Shown: positions 1-15,134, numbered from the stretch's first letter. The stretch: DNA of 34,290 nt from Acidimicrobiaceae bacterium (GCA_026708645.1 JAPOUM010000038.1:1-34290); one strand, 5' to 3'. Translations and numbers: made by a program. Notes: generated by a model from the letters alone, not told the origin.

Positions 1-59
1 CCACCCCCACCCCGCCGGCCGCCCCACCCGGGTCGGGGCAGGGACATTCCACCGTTTAC

Positions 60-345
60 CGGGGAGGACGGAACCCGCCCCCCCCCCCCCCCCACACCCC
101 CCCCCCCCCCCCCGCAACATCGCCCCGCAGCACCGCCCCTCCGCAACATCGCCCTCCGCACCCGCGAAATCGACGGTTGAGGCGACGGTCGCGGTCGGGC
201 AACACCGCCCCTCAGCACCGACCCGTAGCACCGCCCCTCCGCGACACCGCCCGCAACACTGTGCAGGCTTGGCGGGGGACGCGGGTGCCGAACCCTCCCG
301 CAACACCACCCCGCAACATCGCCCCGCAACACTGCCACCTGCCTG
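60..345. repeat. C-rich low-complexity and degenerate short repeats
   Basis: Homopolymeric C runs at about 78-111 are followed by many degenerate copies of a unit close to CGCAACAYCGCCCC up to about 345. I see no credible gene here. The open frames result from the absence of A/T-rich stop codons. C runs of this length are prone to slippage and to assembly error, so the exact run lengths are uncertain. Confidence 0.75.
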
Positions 346-404
346 TTGACGCTCACCACGAACCGTGCTGACCTGAGCGGCAAGGCCCACATGGTGCAGC
401 AGGC

Positions 405-595
405 AGGCGATCACCTCCAACAGGTCGAGATGTGCGCAGTTTGTCGCGTAACCGGTCGCGTTGACTTTTCGCGGTCAGGCGATCACCTCTAAACAGATCG
501 AGATCACGCGCCTAGTCGGGGCAGCTGACCTGAGCGACTGTCACCATAGCGGCCGGGTGAGACTGACAAATCGAGATCACGCGCCTAGTCGGGGC
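405..595. repeat. Degenerate direct repeats with a period of about 73 bp
   Basis: AGGCGATCACCTC occurs at 405 and 477 (period 72). A 26-base string from ATCGAGATCACG to CTAGTCGGGGC is identical at 497-522 and 570-595 (period 73). Together they form roughly three diverged tandem units. No gene is recognisable in this stretch. Confidence 0.75.
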
Positions 596-660
596 GGCTC
601 TTCAGCCGGAGAGACGGCTGCGCTGTGGTTGGACTCGGCCTCAACTTCGACCGTGGCCTT

Positions 661-1153
661 CTCGGGTGCCGGCTGGAGTTCGGACGCCAGATTCCAGACG
701 CCGGCTCGCGTTCGGGGTGTGCATTCCCAGTCTCCGTCCAAGTCCTCTGCCCAAGTCTCAGACTGGCCAAGCCCTAAGTCAAGCCCTGGTCAAACCGAAC
801 CCGTCCGTAGGCAGCCCTCACCAGTTCTCGGGCACCGCTGGAGTTCGGGCGCCAGATTCCGGACGCCAGCCCGCGTTCGGGCTGTGCATTCCCAGTCTCC
901 GTCCAAGTCCTCTGCCCAAGTCTCAGACTGGCCAAGCCCTAAGTCAAGCCCTGGTCAAACCGAACCCGTCCGTAGGCAGCCCTCACCAGTTCTCGGGCAC
1001 CGCTGGAGTTCGGGCGCCAGATTCCGGACGCCAGCCCGCGTTCGGGCTGTGCATTCCCAGTCTCCGTCCAAGTCCTCTGCCCAAGTCTCAGACTGGCCAA
1101 GCCCTAAGTCAAGCCCTGGTCTCCCCGAACCCGTCCGTAGGCGGCCCTCACCA
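661..1153. repeat. Three tandem 165-bp repeats
   Basis: Units run 661-826 (166 bp, more diverged), 827-991 and about 992-1153. GCATTCCCAGTCTCCGTCC begins at 721, 886 and 1051, an exact 165-bp period. Units 2 and 3 differ only near their ends, for example CAAA versus TCCC, so the duplication is recent or homogenised. The period is a multiple of three and the units lack stops in several frames, so long artefactual ORFs arise on both strands. The array starts where the DUF222-HNH gene ends, on its downstream side. I see no protein signature in the units. Confidence 0.9.
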
Positions 1154-2572
1154 GAGAGTTGCCGGAGTTGGAGCTCTGGCCCGGTTGTCACGGGCTCGGC
1201 CTTCTCCAGGGTGGGCTGGGTCCCTGGCTCGGATCTGGCGACGTGGCGTTGCCGGCGGGTCTTCAGCATGGGCCGGGCCGTAGCGTCGTGTTGATGCTTG
1301 GTCCGGCGGGTGCAAGGTGTGGCTGCCGTCGGCGTGTTCACGAATCCACCAGTTGTGGTGGTGGATCTTGTGATGACAGTTCCAGCACACCACGATCAAG
1401 TTCGTGAGACTGGTGTCACCACCCTGTGAGTAGGGCTTGATGTGATGAGCCTGGCACATGCCGGCAGGAGCTCCGCAGTGAAAACAGCCGCCGTAGTCAG
1501 CAAGCAGGGTCTGCCATTGGGTGTCTGTGACTGTTCTGCGTGAACGGGTGCGCCAGACAGCGTCACCGACACGGTCATAAACAAGCCCGGTCCAACGAGC
1601 GTTGCAGGACAGTTCCTCCAGCACCGCAGGCGGCAGTTTCGACCCGTCAGACAACTCGGCGATCAGTTCGCCGGTGCCCTCATCGACATGAGCCAGAACT
1701 GTGATGTCGGCCAACCAACTCCCGCCCGCGCCGGCGGCGTCACCGTTGTCGGCGGCGGCGTTGTCTTCGTTCAGGGCATCACTGTCGGTGCTGCCGATGC
1801 TGGAGCTGCCGGTCTTACCAGTTGCGGCGCTCACGGCACCTGCACGGTCGGCGGTTCTGGATGTGCCGACGGTGCAGCGCTGCAAAGCGTCGGCCATGCA
1901 CTTGTTGAAGTCGCGCTGCTCAGCTTTGGGGAGTTTCTTGTCGGCGTCGAGGAGCCTGACCGCTGTTTGGCGCAGCCGGTTTTTGATGCGTGTTCCGGTG
2001 ACCTTGTCGAACTCGCCGCGCATGCAGACCATACCGTCTTCGCCGTCATAGAACTTCAAGAACCGCGCAGCCCGCTGTCGGGCATGCTCTGAGACGCCAT
2101 TGTCGGCCTGCTGGACAGCAACCCAGCGGTTGGCGGTTCCTGTGAACTGCTCAGGTCTCATCTTCGACGCTTGCTCCAAAAATTCAGCATCACTAGCCAC
2201 GGCGTAAGCACCGGTCTTGTTGATCGCGTCAGCAAGCCGGCGGGCGTTGGCCTGGGGAACCTCACCCGCTTGCACCGCATCTCGCAGTTTCGGCACTTTG
2301 CGGATCGCTTCAGCGGTCTTGACCTGGCTCTTGGCTTCATGCTGAGGCAACCCCGCAGACACAGCGAGTATCTCCACACCGCCGTCACCGTGGCGTTCGC
2401 GTTCAGCGATCAGCTCGGCAGCCTCAGTTTGGAACGCTGTGACGTTGGCTTTCACCACCCGCGACCGGTCCAAGGCGGCGCGCAGTTCCTCGACGGAGAC
2501 TGCGCCGGCTCTGACCGCGGCGAGCATGCCCGCTGTGGCTGTTTGAGCTTGGGTGACGGTTTCAAGAACCAT
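1148..2572 (-). CDS. DUF222 / HNH endonuclease domain protein (13E12 family)
   Basis: This is a 474-aa protein of the DUF222-HNH type, the family of the mycobacterial REP13E12 repeats, often present in many diverged copies per actinobacterial genome. The N-terminal two thirds (to about residue 330) is the DUF222 helical region. An HNH domain at about 362-405 shows CFHC, then AHHIKPYSQGG, NLIVVCWNCHHKIHH, with the expected zinc Cys pairs and metal-binding His/Asn. A low-complexity linker rich in Ser, Asp and Ala precedes the HNH domain, and the tail after it is basic and Pro/Arg-rich. I chose the second Met (MVLETV) because it aligns with the start of the paralogue at the right edge of the window. 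An upstream in-frame start at 2602 would fall within the shared promoter block. The function is unproven: it may be mobile or homing-like, or a domesticated nuclease. Confidence 0.88.
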   Translation of the reverse strand: MVLETVTQAQTATAGMLAAVRAGAVSVEELRAALDRSRVVKANVTAFQTEAAELIAERERHGDGGVEILAVSAGLPQHEAKSQVKTAEAIRKVPKLRDAVQAGEVPQANARRLADAINKTGAYAVASDAEFLEQASKMRPEQFTGTANRWVAVQQADNGVSEHARQRAARFLKFYDGEDGMVCMRGEFDKVTGTRIKNRLRQTAVRLLDADKKLPKAEQRDFNKCMADALQRCTVGTSRTADRAGAVSAATGKTGSSSIGSTDSDALNEDNAAADNGDAAGAGGSWLADITVLAHVDEGTGELIAELSDGSKLPPAVLEELSCNARWTGLVYDRVGDAVWRTRSRRTVTDTQWQTLLADYGGCFHCGAPAGMCQAHHIKPYSQGGDTSLTNLIVVCWNCHHKIHHHNWWIREHADGSHTLHPPDQASTRRYGPAHAEDPPATPRRQIRARDPAHPGEGRARDNRARAPTPATLW

Positions 2573-2628
2573 GTGAAGCACTTTACAGCATAGGTGTGAC
2601 AAAAAGGTATTTTTCAGTCAAAAATATT
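2573..2628 (-). promoter_or_regulatory. Upstream block of the DUF222-HNH gene, shared with the paralogue
   Basis: Reading on the minus strand, a 56-nt block ends at the ATG and contains TATTTTTGACTGA, then TGTCACACC exactly 20 nt before the ATG. It aligns without gaps to 34171-34226. About 25 of 36 upstream positions match, and 10 of the last 20. The place of TATACT in the right-hand copy is TAAAGT here, 7 nt before the ATG, which suggests a leaderless mRNA. Confidence 0.6.
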
Positions 2629-2898
2629 GTGTGTAATGATCAAAAATGTCGCGGGCAGGGCTCTGCCTGGGCCGCCAGCCTCTGCCTCGGCATCCGTCTG
2701 GATCAGGCGATGCTCAATCCAGTCGGCCTCAAGGACAACACCGATGTCTGGGTGCTGGTGAGCGCCCCGCTTGAGTTCATCGACTACCGCTTCAGGAATG
2801 ACAGCGGCGCGATCCGCTACGACCGCCCTGAGCGCGTCCAGACGTTGAGAACGGGCGAAGTGGCTGAGCGGGCCTGTGTCGAAGACGAGGATCGACAT
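2614..2898 (-). pseudogene. Truncated PIN-domain protein
   Basis: Ninety-four residues begin with MSILVFDTGPLSHF and continue to VIPEAVVDELKRG. This gives the first PIN acidic residue (D7) and the second (about E41). The C-terminal half with the remaining acidic residues and the last strands is missing. PIN proteins normally run 130-170 aa. The frame breaks off after about residue 80 into AT-rich DNA that forms the promoter of the adjacent DUF222 gene, so arrival of that gene probably removed the 3' end. The gene starts 9 bp after the XRE-ImmA gene and was probably its toxin or effector partner. Nuclease activity is unlikely in this form. Confidence 0.7.
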
Positions 2899-2907
2899 TC
2901 TGGGCGG

Positions 2908-4011
2908 TCACGAAACTAAGGACCAGACAGCTTCGGCGGGGATCATAGGGAGTTCAGGCAGATCATTTTCGTTCCAGGTTCCTAGAAGGAGGTCCAGCGC
3001 TCGGGCGGTGCTGACTTCTTCGCCTCTGTAGGCCCTGAGAACTGCCCGGACATAGGCGTTCGGCAACTCGGGCGGGGTCAGATCAGTGGGAACAACCAGG
3101 CCGTGCTCCACAATGTCAGTGCGGCGGGTGCGCACGGCACGCACTTCGCCAGCCTGCTCAGAGGATGCCAGATCCAGTTCGTCCAGTCGCCGGGCGAGTG
3201 TGGACATGTCCACCCGGAAGCGGCTCGCAGTCAGGACAGCCTGCGTGCGGACAGGCTCGTCGCGCCGCCAGCAGGACTGCAAAGCCGCCACAGGCAGCAG
3301 AAATGCCCGAGCGAAACGGTCGATCAGAGACTCATTGCGGGTGGCATCGAAATCGGCCACGTCCCAGTCGGTTGCGTATTCGTCAGCGAATACGTAATGG
3401 CCGAGTTCATGCGCGAGAGTCAGGCGACGCCGACCTAAGGCACGGCTGCCGTTGACCACAGCTACCCCACCGCTGTCGAGCAGTACTGTGGCGCCGTCTG
3501 CGGCGCGCTCGCCCAACTCGAGGGAGAAGACCAGCAGACCGATGTCGGCGGCTCGTTCGGAAAGGCGCAGAGCCGGCTCGGACCCTTCGTAGCCAAGCAG
3601 CGTCCGTGCCCGCTCTGCAGTCTCCTCAACCTCCTCAGAGGTATCGGGAACAGGCAGTTCGGGAGTGGCAGGGAGATCAAAATCCGTGTCGATGCTCTGA
3701 AGGAACATGGTCTCGCGGGCGACACGCTCCGTCATCCGGTCGATTTGCGGGCTGGGCTCGCCGGGGGCGGCGGCGCTGCGGCGCGACATCACAGCAGGCG
3801 GAGCATCGTCGAGGAGCCACTCGATGCGCATCTCCAAGACGTCCGCCAGCCGGGCAAGCTCCATGGCCTCAACCCGCCGTGCGCCCGTCTCAATCTTGGC
3901 CAGCGCACTGCGATGCAGTCCTGACCGCGCTGCGCACTCGTGCTGTGTTAGTCCCGCATCACGCCGAGCGGATGCGATCCTGTTCCCCAACTTGCGGGCA
4001 CCAACCGTCAT
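2908..4011 (-). CDS. XRE-family regulator fused to ImmA/IrrE-type zinc peptidase
   Basis: The 367-aa protein has an N-terminal Cro/C1 helix-turn-helix (about residues 7-66, with LTQHECAARSGLHRSALAKIE) and a DUF955/ImmA-IrrE metallopeptidase domain. The zinc motif is HELGH (H201, E202, H205), with a likely third ligand at E227 in RNESLIDRFARAFLLP. Such proteins bind their own promoter through the HTH and can cleave a repressor or be repressors themselves. ImmA does this in ICEBs1 and IrrE in the Deinococcus damage response. The gene is directly upstream of a PIN gene, an arrangement known from toxin-antitoxin-like loci. The start ATG lies 7 nt after a perfect TATAAT, so the mRNA is probably leaderless. 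Its partner is truncated, so the regulator may now be an orphan. Confidence 0.9.
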   Translation of the reverse strand: MTVGARKLGNRIASARRDAGLTQHECAARSGLHRSALAKIETGARRVEAMELARLADVLEMRIEWLLDDAPPAVMSRRSAAAPGEPSPQIDRMTERVARETMFLQSIDTDFDLPATPELPVPDTSEEVEETAERARTLLGYEGSEPALRLSERAADIGLLVFSLELGERAADGATVLLDSGGVAVVNGSRALGRRRLTLAHELGHYVFADEYATDWDVADFDATRNESLIDRFARAFLLPVAALQSCWRRDEPVRTQAVLTASRFRVDMSTLARRLDELDLASSEQAGEVRAVRTRRTDIVEHGLVVPTDLTPPELPNAYVRAVLRAYRGEEVSTARALDLLLGTWNENDLPELPMIPAEAVWSLVS

Positions 4012-4013
4012 GT

Positions 4014-4051
4014 GTTCGATTATAGAACAATCGTTCGATTATAGAACAATC
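4014..4051 (-). promoter_or_regulatory. Promoter with tandem 19-bp operators for the XRE-ImmA gene
   Basis: Two perfect tandem copies of a 19-bp unit occupy 4014-4032 and 4033-4051. On the minus strand each unit reads GATTGTTCTATAATCGAAC and contains the inverted pair GTTC-N7-GAAC around a perfect TATAAT. The copy nearest the gene puts TATAAT 7 nt before the ATG. Operator sites that cover the -10 element suggest autorepression by the encoded HTH. Confidence 0.75.
4025..4036. promoter_or_regulatory. LexA/SOS-box-like palindrome
   Basis: The junction of the two operator copies creates GAAC-AATC-GTTC, with flanks TA on the left and GA on the right. This matches the core of the actinobacterial LexA box (TCGAAC-N4-GTTCGA). 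It could be a genuine damage-response input or a by-product of the tandem operator. Confidence 0.45.
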
Positions 4052-4167
4052 GCACGTCGGGCGGTCAAGCTGCGCTCTCAGGTCCCGGATGGGTGCTGAT
4101 GGGACGGCGAACGAAGGATGCCCCCGATGCCCTCCCCCCCCCCCGGCGGGGCGGGCGGCGAGCCGAC

Positions 4168-4271
4168 GCTACCAGCGGTAGTGTGCGAAGGCTTTGTTGG
4201 GCCTGCTGAGACTGTGGCTGCCCTGTCGGCGCTGAGGCGCTACCAGCGGTAGTGTGCGAAGGCTTTGTTGG
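4168..4271. repeat. Duplicated 33-bp 3' end of rpsG
   Basis: The last codons and the stop of rpsG (4239-4271) are repeated perfectly at 4168-4200, 71 bp away, with 38 bp between the copies. The outer copy is not part of any gene. Exact copies of a conserved gene 3' end are typical of att sites left by integrases that target gene ends, but slippage or recombination could also give this. A run of 12-13 C lies just beyond, at about 4133-4145. Confidence 0.85.
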
Positions 4272-4710
4272 AGTCGGCCATCTTCTGCAGGTCTTCGCGG
4301 CGCTTCACCGAAGCACCGAGGCCGTTGCCGGCGTCGAGCAGCTCGTTGGCGAGGCGCTCGGCCATGGTGCGCTCGCGGCGGCCTCGGGCATAGCCGACGA
4401 TCCAGCGGATAGCCAGCGTGGTGGCCCGGCGGGGCTTCACCTCGACCGGCACCTGATAGGTGGCCCCGCCGACGCGGCGGCTGCGCACCTCGAGCTGCGG
4501 GCGCACGTTCTCGACGGCGCGCTTGAGCGTGGAGACCGGCTCGGCGCCGGTCTTGGCCTCGACGATGTCCATGGCGTCATAAACGATCCGCTCGGCGCGG
4601 GTGCGCTTGCCGCGCTGCAGCACTTTGTTGACCACTTGAGTGACCAGCAGCGAGCGGTAGATCGGATCGGGTTGGAGCTCGCGGCGCGCCGCGGGGCCTT
4701 TGCGCGGCAT
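4240..4710 (-). CDS. rpsG: 30S ribosomal protein S7
   Basis: The 156-aa product has the normal length for S7, which nucleates assembly of the 16S 3' domain and lies near the E-site mRNA exit. Recognisable blocks are [40 protein letters not shown], and a C-terminal segment ending in AFAHYRW. It begins 1 nt after the rpsL stop, so translation is coupled. In most bacteria fusA and tuf follow rpsG in the str operon. Here the next gene downstream is the XRE-ImmA gene, so the operon is broken after rpsG. Confidence 0.98.
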   Translation of the reverse strand: MPRKGPAARRELQPDPIYRSLLVTQVVNKVLQRGKRTRAERIVYDAMDIVEAKTGAEPVSTLKRAVENVRPQLEVRSRRVGGATYQVPVEVKPRRATTLAIRWIVGYARGRRERTMAERLANELLDAGNGLGASVKRREDLQKMADSNKAFAHYRW

Positions 4711-4711
4711 C

Positions 4712-5083
4712 TCAGGACTCCTTCTTGACGCCGTAGCGGCTGCGAGCCTTGCGACGCTCGCGCACGCCGGCCGTGTCGAGGGTGCCGCGGATCACCTTGT
4801 AGCGGACGCCGGGCAGGTCGCGCACCCGTCCGCCGCGCACCAGCACGATCGAGTGCTCTTGCAGATTGTGACCCTCGCCGGGAATGTAGGCGGTGATCTC
4901 CACGCCGGTGGTGAGCCGCACCCGCGCGACTTTGCGCAGCGCCGAGTTGGGCTTCTTGGGGGTGGCCGTGTAGACCCGTGTGCAGACCCCCCGCCGCTGG
5001 GGCGAGCCCTGCAAAGCGGGCGTCGACTCCTTGCGGCGCTTCGACTGGCGGCCCTTGCGGACCAGTTGTTGAATCGTGGGCAT
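4712..5083 (-). CDS. rpsL: 30S ribosomal protein S12
   Basis: The 123-aa S12 takes part in decoding-centre accuracy. The conserved core [20 protein letters not shown] contains the wild-type Lys at position 43. The second streptomycin loop reads [10 protein letters not shown], so position 88 is Arg (codon CGC), where Lys is usual in M. tuberculosis and E. coli. The change K88R is a known streptomycin-resistance substitution. A GAGG about 9 nt upstream fits a ribosome binding site. The gene sits 57 bp after rpoC and is directly followed by rpsG. Confidence 0.98.
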   Translation of the reverse strand: MPTIQQLVRKGRQSKRRKESTPALQGSPQRRGVCTRVYTATPKKPNSALRKVARVRLTTGVEITAYIPGEGHNLQEHSIVLVRGGRVRDLPGVRYKVIRGTLDTAGVRERRKARSRYGVKKES

Positions 5084-5140
5084 TGCTGCGTGGCCTCGTT
5101 GCTGTGAATGTGAGCAGCGAACTCTAGCGGGGAAGCGGGC

Positions 5141-9100
<3,960 letters not shown>

Positions 9101-9202
9101 GGAGTCTCCAGTAGTAGGGCGGGTCGCTTCAGTAAGAGTGGCCGGGTGGATCGGGTGATTACGAGGGTTCGCGGTTGCGCGTCCGCGCGTCGCCGCGGCG
9201 AG

Positions 9203-12793
<3,591 letters not shown>

Positions 12794-12912
12794 CAAATAC
12801 TCCCGAGGGCCAGTCGATTGCGATTCACGCGGCCACGCGAGCGCGCGTCAATAGAGCGGAGATAGCCAAGGGAGCCGCCTCCCAGCGCGCACGGACGACC
12901 ACGGTGAGCGGG

Positions 12913-12941
12913 ATGCTAGCGCGTCACGCAGTCTGAGACAA
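12913..12941 (-). promoter_or_regulatory. Promoter of rpoB
   Basis: On the minus strand TTGTCT (12941-12936), a 17-nt spacer and TAGCAT (12918-12913) form a good housekeeping-type promoter. The predicted transcript has a leader of roughly 110 nt before the rpoB start. The promoter separates rpoBC from the rplJL-phosphatase unit, although readthrough is possible. Confidence 0.6.
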
Positions 12942-13057
12942 CCACCCTCCCCCGGCTTTTGCTCTCCTAGCTCTTTACTCTCTCCGACCTTCCCGCTCGG
13001 GCTCGGCTCGGGTGCAGGCGGGTTGGCTGCCGGCCGGGCGGTCCCGGCGGCCAAGCC

Positions 13058-13097
13058 GGAGGGTCGTGCCGGAGGGTCAGGCCGTAGGGTCGTGCCG
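13058..13097. repeat. Short tandem repeats of 13-14 bp
   Basis: Three copies of a unit near GGAGGGTCGTGCC lie at 13058-13070, 13071-13084 and 13085-13097, immediately downstream of the phosphatase stop. The rest of 12942-13057 is GC-rich with no gene or clear terminator that I can see. Confidence 0.6.
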
Positions 13098-13098
13098 G

Positions 13099-13866
13099 TC
13101 AGGCTTGCAGGCAGGCGCGAGCGGCTTGCAGACAAGTTTCGCTCAGCCCGGCGGCGCGCAGATAACCGGCGGCGCCGCCCCATTTGTCGTGCAGGCCTGC
13201 CAGAGTGGCTGCCATGACTGCGCCGCGCGCCTCCCACAGCGGCGCGAACTGCGCCGGGTCGAGGCCGTGGTCCTCGAGGAGCGGGGTGACGGTTCTGGCT
13301 TCGGTGTGATCGACCAGGCGGCTCGGGCGGCGCTGAGCCGACAGCTCGTAGTCGGCCACGATCTGATCCGGTTCCACTCCCGCGAGGTCCAGCAGCAGCA
13401 TCGCGGCCACACCGGTGCGGTCCTTGCCGGCGGTGCAGTGGATCAACACCGGATCGCCTTCGCCCACAGTTCGCGTGATCAGAGCGAAACCCTCAGCGAA
13501 GTTCTCGAGGATTCGCAGATATCCCTCGACCATCTCGGTTTCGCCGTAGACGGTGATCTCGCCCGCGACTATGCGCTCGTAGATGGTGCGCGATTGGAAA
13601 GTCGTGTCGCTGGTCATGGGCAGGCGAGTGCAGAGCGCGCCCTGAGGCATCCGGTCGGGGAACTCTGCGACCTCGCCGTCGGATCGCAGATCGAAGACTC
13701 GGCGGATTCCGAGATCGCCCAGACTCAGCAGGTCAGCGTCGCTGAGCGTGCACAGCCGGTCGGCGCGAAACACGCGACCGAAACGGGTGAGGCCGCCTGA
13801 CGCTGTCGGCAGGCCGCCCAGGTCACGGAAGTTGCTGGGACCGTCGAGGTCCACCCGTCGCTGCAT
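13099..13866 (-). CDS. Tyrosine/dual-specificity protein phosphatase, MptpB-like
   Basis: The 255-aa cytosolic protein has the Cys-based phosphatase P-loop HCTAGKDRTG (C144 nucleophile, R150), preceded by the general-acid-side segment FDLRSDGE. The start NFRDLGGLPTASGG is typical of the actinobacterial MptpB/LipA family, which can hydrolyse phosphotyrosine, phosphoserine and phosphoinositides. The gene lies between rplL and rpoB, a place normally free of genes in the rplJL-rpoBC cluster. It starts 72 bp after rplL, so it may be cotranscribed with the ribosomal stalk genes. There is no strong Shine-Dalgarno sequence. The substrate is unknown. Confidence 0.88.
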   Translation of the reverse strand: MQRRVDLDGPSNFRDLGGLPTASGGLTRFGRVFRADRLCTLSDADLLSLGDLGIRRVFDLRSDGEVAEFPDRMPQGALCTRLPMTSDTTFQSRTIYERIVAGEITVYGETEMVEGYLRILENFAEGFALITRTVGEGDPVLIHCTAGKDRTGVAAMLLLDLAGVEPDQIVADYELSAQRRPSRLVDHTEARTVTPLLEDHGLDPAQFAPLWEARGAVMAATLAGLHDKWGGAAGYLRAAGLSETCLQAARACLQA

Positions 13867-13881
13867 CGCAGTGGCCGGCTT

Positions 13882-13913
13882 CTCGGGCTTCTCAGGCCCG
13901 AGCCCTGCGGGCT
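13882..13913 (-). terminator. Hairpins between rplL and the phosphatase gene
   Basis: CTCGGGC (13882-13888) pairs perfectly with GCCCGAG (13896-13902), and AGCCC-TGC-GGGCT (13901-13913) forms a second, overlapping hairpin. No T-tract follows. These could be a weak terminator, an attenuator or an RNA-processing site that lowers phosphatase expression relative to rplL. Confidence 0.35.
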
Positions 13914-13938
13914 GGCGCGCCGCAGAGGCCGCAGAGCG

Positions 13939-14322
13939 TCAGACCAACTCCACTTCGGCGCCGACCGCTTCCAGAGCAGCCTTGGCTTTGTCGGCGTCCT
14001 CTTTGCTGAGGCCTTCCAGCACCGGCTTGGGAACGTTGTCGACGAGTTCTTTGGCTTCCTTGAGTCCCAGGGACGTGAGGCTGCGCACCTCTTTGATCAC
14101 TTGGATCTTCTTGTCACCGACCCCGGAAAGCACGACGTTGAAGGAGTCCTGCACTTCTTCGCCTTCCCCTGCGGCGTCACCGGCTGCGGGGGCCGCGACT
14201 GCCACCGCGGCCGGTGCGGCCGCGGTCACGTCGAAGCGCTCCTCGAAATCTTTGAGCAGCTCGCTCAACTCGAGCACCGTCATCTGTGAGATCGATTCGA
14301 GGATCTCTTCTTTGGTCGCCAT
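13939..14322 (-). CDS. rplL: 50S ribosomal protein L7/L12
   Basis: The 127-aa stalk protein forms dimers on L10 and recruits translational GTPases. It has an N-terminal dimer helix ([20 protein letters not shown]), an Ala-rich hinge with [14 protein letters not shown], and the conserved C-terminal domain with KIQVIKEVR and [10 protein letters not shown]. It begins 3 nt after the rplJ stop, and its AGGAGG ribosome binding site lies inside the last codons of rplJ. Confidence 0.98.
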   Translation of the reverse strand: MATKEEILESISQMTVLELSELLKDFEERFDVTAAAPAAVAVAAPAAGDAAGEGEEVQDSFNVVLSGVGDKKIQVIKEVRSLTSLGLKEAKELVDNVPKPVLEGLSKEDADKAKAALEAVGAEVELV

Positions 14323-14325
14323 TTG

Positions 14326-14886
14326 TCAGGCCTCCTGTTTCTCGGATTGTTGTTTGGTGTCGATCAGCGACTGCAAGCCGTAAGCGAAGTTGCGCGGCAG
14401 TGCCTGCAGCAGCCCGACGAGCTTCGACAGGGGCGCGGCCAAGCCGCCGGCCAGCTGAGCCAGCAGCACCTCGCGCGCCGGCAGTTCGGCCAAGGCTATG
14501 AGATCGTCGCCGCTGAGCACTTTGCCGCCCAGCATCCCGCCCTTGAGCACCAGCGCCTTGTTCGCCTTCGAGAAGTCGCGCAGAGCTTTGGCCACCGCGG
14601 CGGCGTCGCCTGAGCCGGTGTCGCTGCGAGGCACGACGAAAGCGATGGCGGTGGGCCCGGTGAGATGCTCGTCGAGTTCGAGACCCAGATCCGCTGTGGC
14701 CAGGCGGACCATGGAGTTCTTGTAGACCTTGTATTCGCCGCCGACGGAGCGCAGAGCCCGGCGCAGCTGGGCCATCTCGCTGACGTTGAGACCGCGGTAC
14801 TCGGTGAAAAGGGCTGCGTCGCTTCCAGTCAGGCGGTCGCGCACTTCGGCTACGACGGCCACTTTTTCAGGCCTCGGGTCTGTCAT
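14326..14886 (-). CDS. rplJ: 50S ribosomal protein L10
   Basis: The 186-aa L10 anchors the L12 dimers to 23S rRNA. The motif TEYRGLNVSEMAQLRRALR and the segment YKVYKNSMVRLA are characteristic. GGAAGG lies 5 nt before the ATG. In many bacteria the L10-L12 complex represses its own mRNA by binding the leader. The long leader here (about 165 nt) is consistent with that. Confidence 0.98.
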   Translation of the reverse strand: MTDPRPEKVAVVAEVRDRLTGSDAALFTEYRGLNVSEMAQLRRALRSVGGEYKVYKNSMVRLATADLGLELDEHLTGPTAIAFVVPRSDTGSGDAAAVAKALRDFSKANKALVLKGGMLGGKVLSGDDLIALAELPAREVLLAQLAGGLAAPLSKLVGLLQALPRNFAYGLQSLIDTKQQSEKQEA

Positions 14887-15064
14887 GGTTGCCTTCCTAG
14901 TCCGGCGGGCCTGCGGCCCATTGGTGCCCTGCGGGGCGCACCGGATGTCTCAGGTGAGCGTGATCTTGCGTGTGGTCTTGTGCGAGCGTCGAAATTCGGT
15001 CTTGCGATCGGATTCTGCGGTCGGGTTCTGCGGTCGGGGTCTTGCAGTCGGACGTGTGAGTATA
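14887..15064 (-). promoter_or_regulatory. rplJ promoter and putative L10 leader
   Basis: A strong -10 element TATACT lies on the minus strand at 15064-15059. I find no good -35 at 17-18 nt. The predicted leader of about 165 nt contains short repeats of a unit near TTCTGCGGTCGG at about 15014-15050. L10 leaders normally bind the L10-(L12) complex. I cannot draw the conserved fold with confidence. Confidence 0.5.
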
Positions 15065-15134
15065 CGAACAGCGGCGCAACAAGCGGACACGGACGCGGCT
15101 GCGGCGCCTCGATTCGGAGGCGGCTTGCGAGCGG

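Noticed and set aside
661..1153. CRISPR array
   Set aside because: Repeats are 165 bp and contiguous. There are no short repeats with unique spacers and no cas genes.
461..1294. 277-aa plus-strand ORF with a 55-residue repeat
   Set aside because: It arises because the 165-bp repeat length is a multiple of three. Another frame of the same strand is open too, and no ribosome binding site or known domain is present.
3086..4099. Plus-strand ORFs across the XRE-ImmA gene
   Set aside because: They are shadows of the minus-strand gene, which has a HELGH motif and an HTH.
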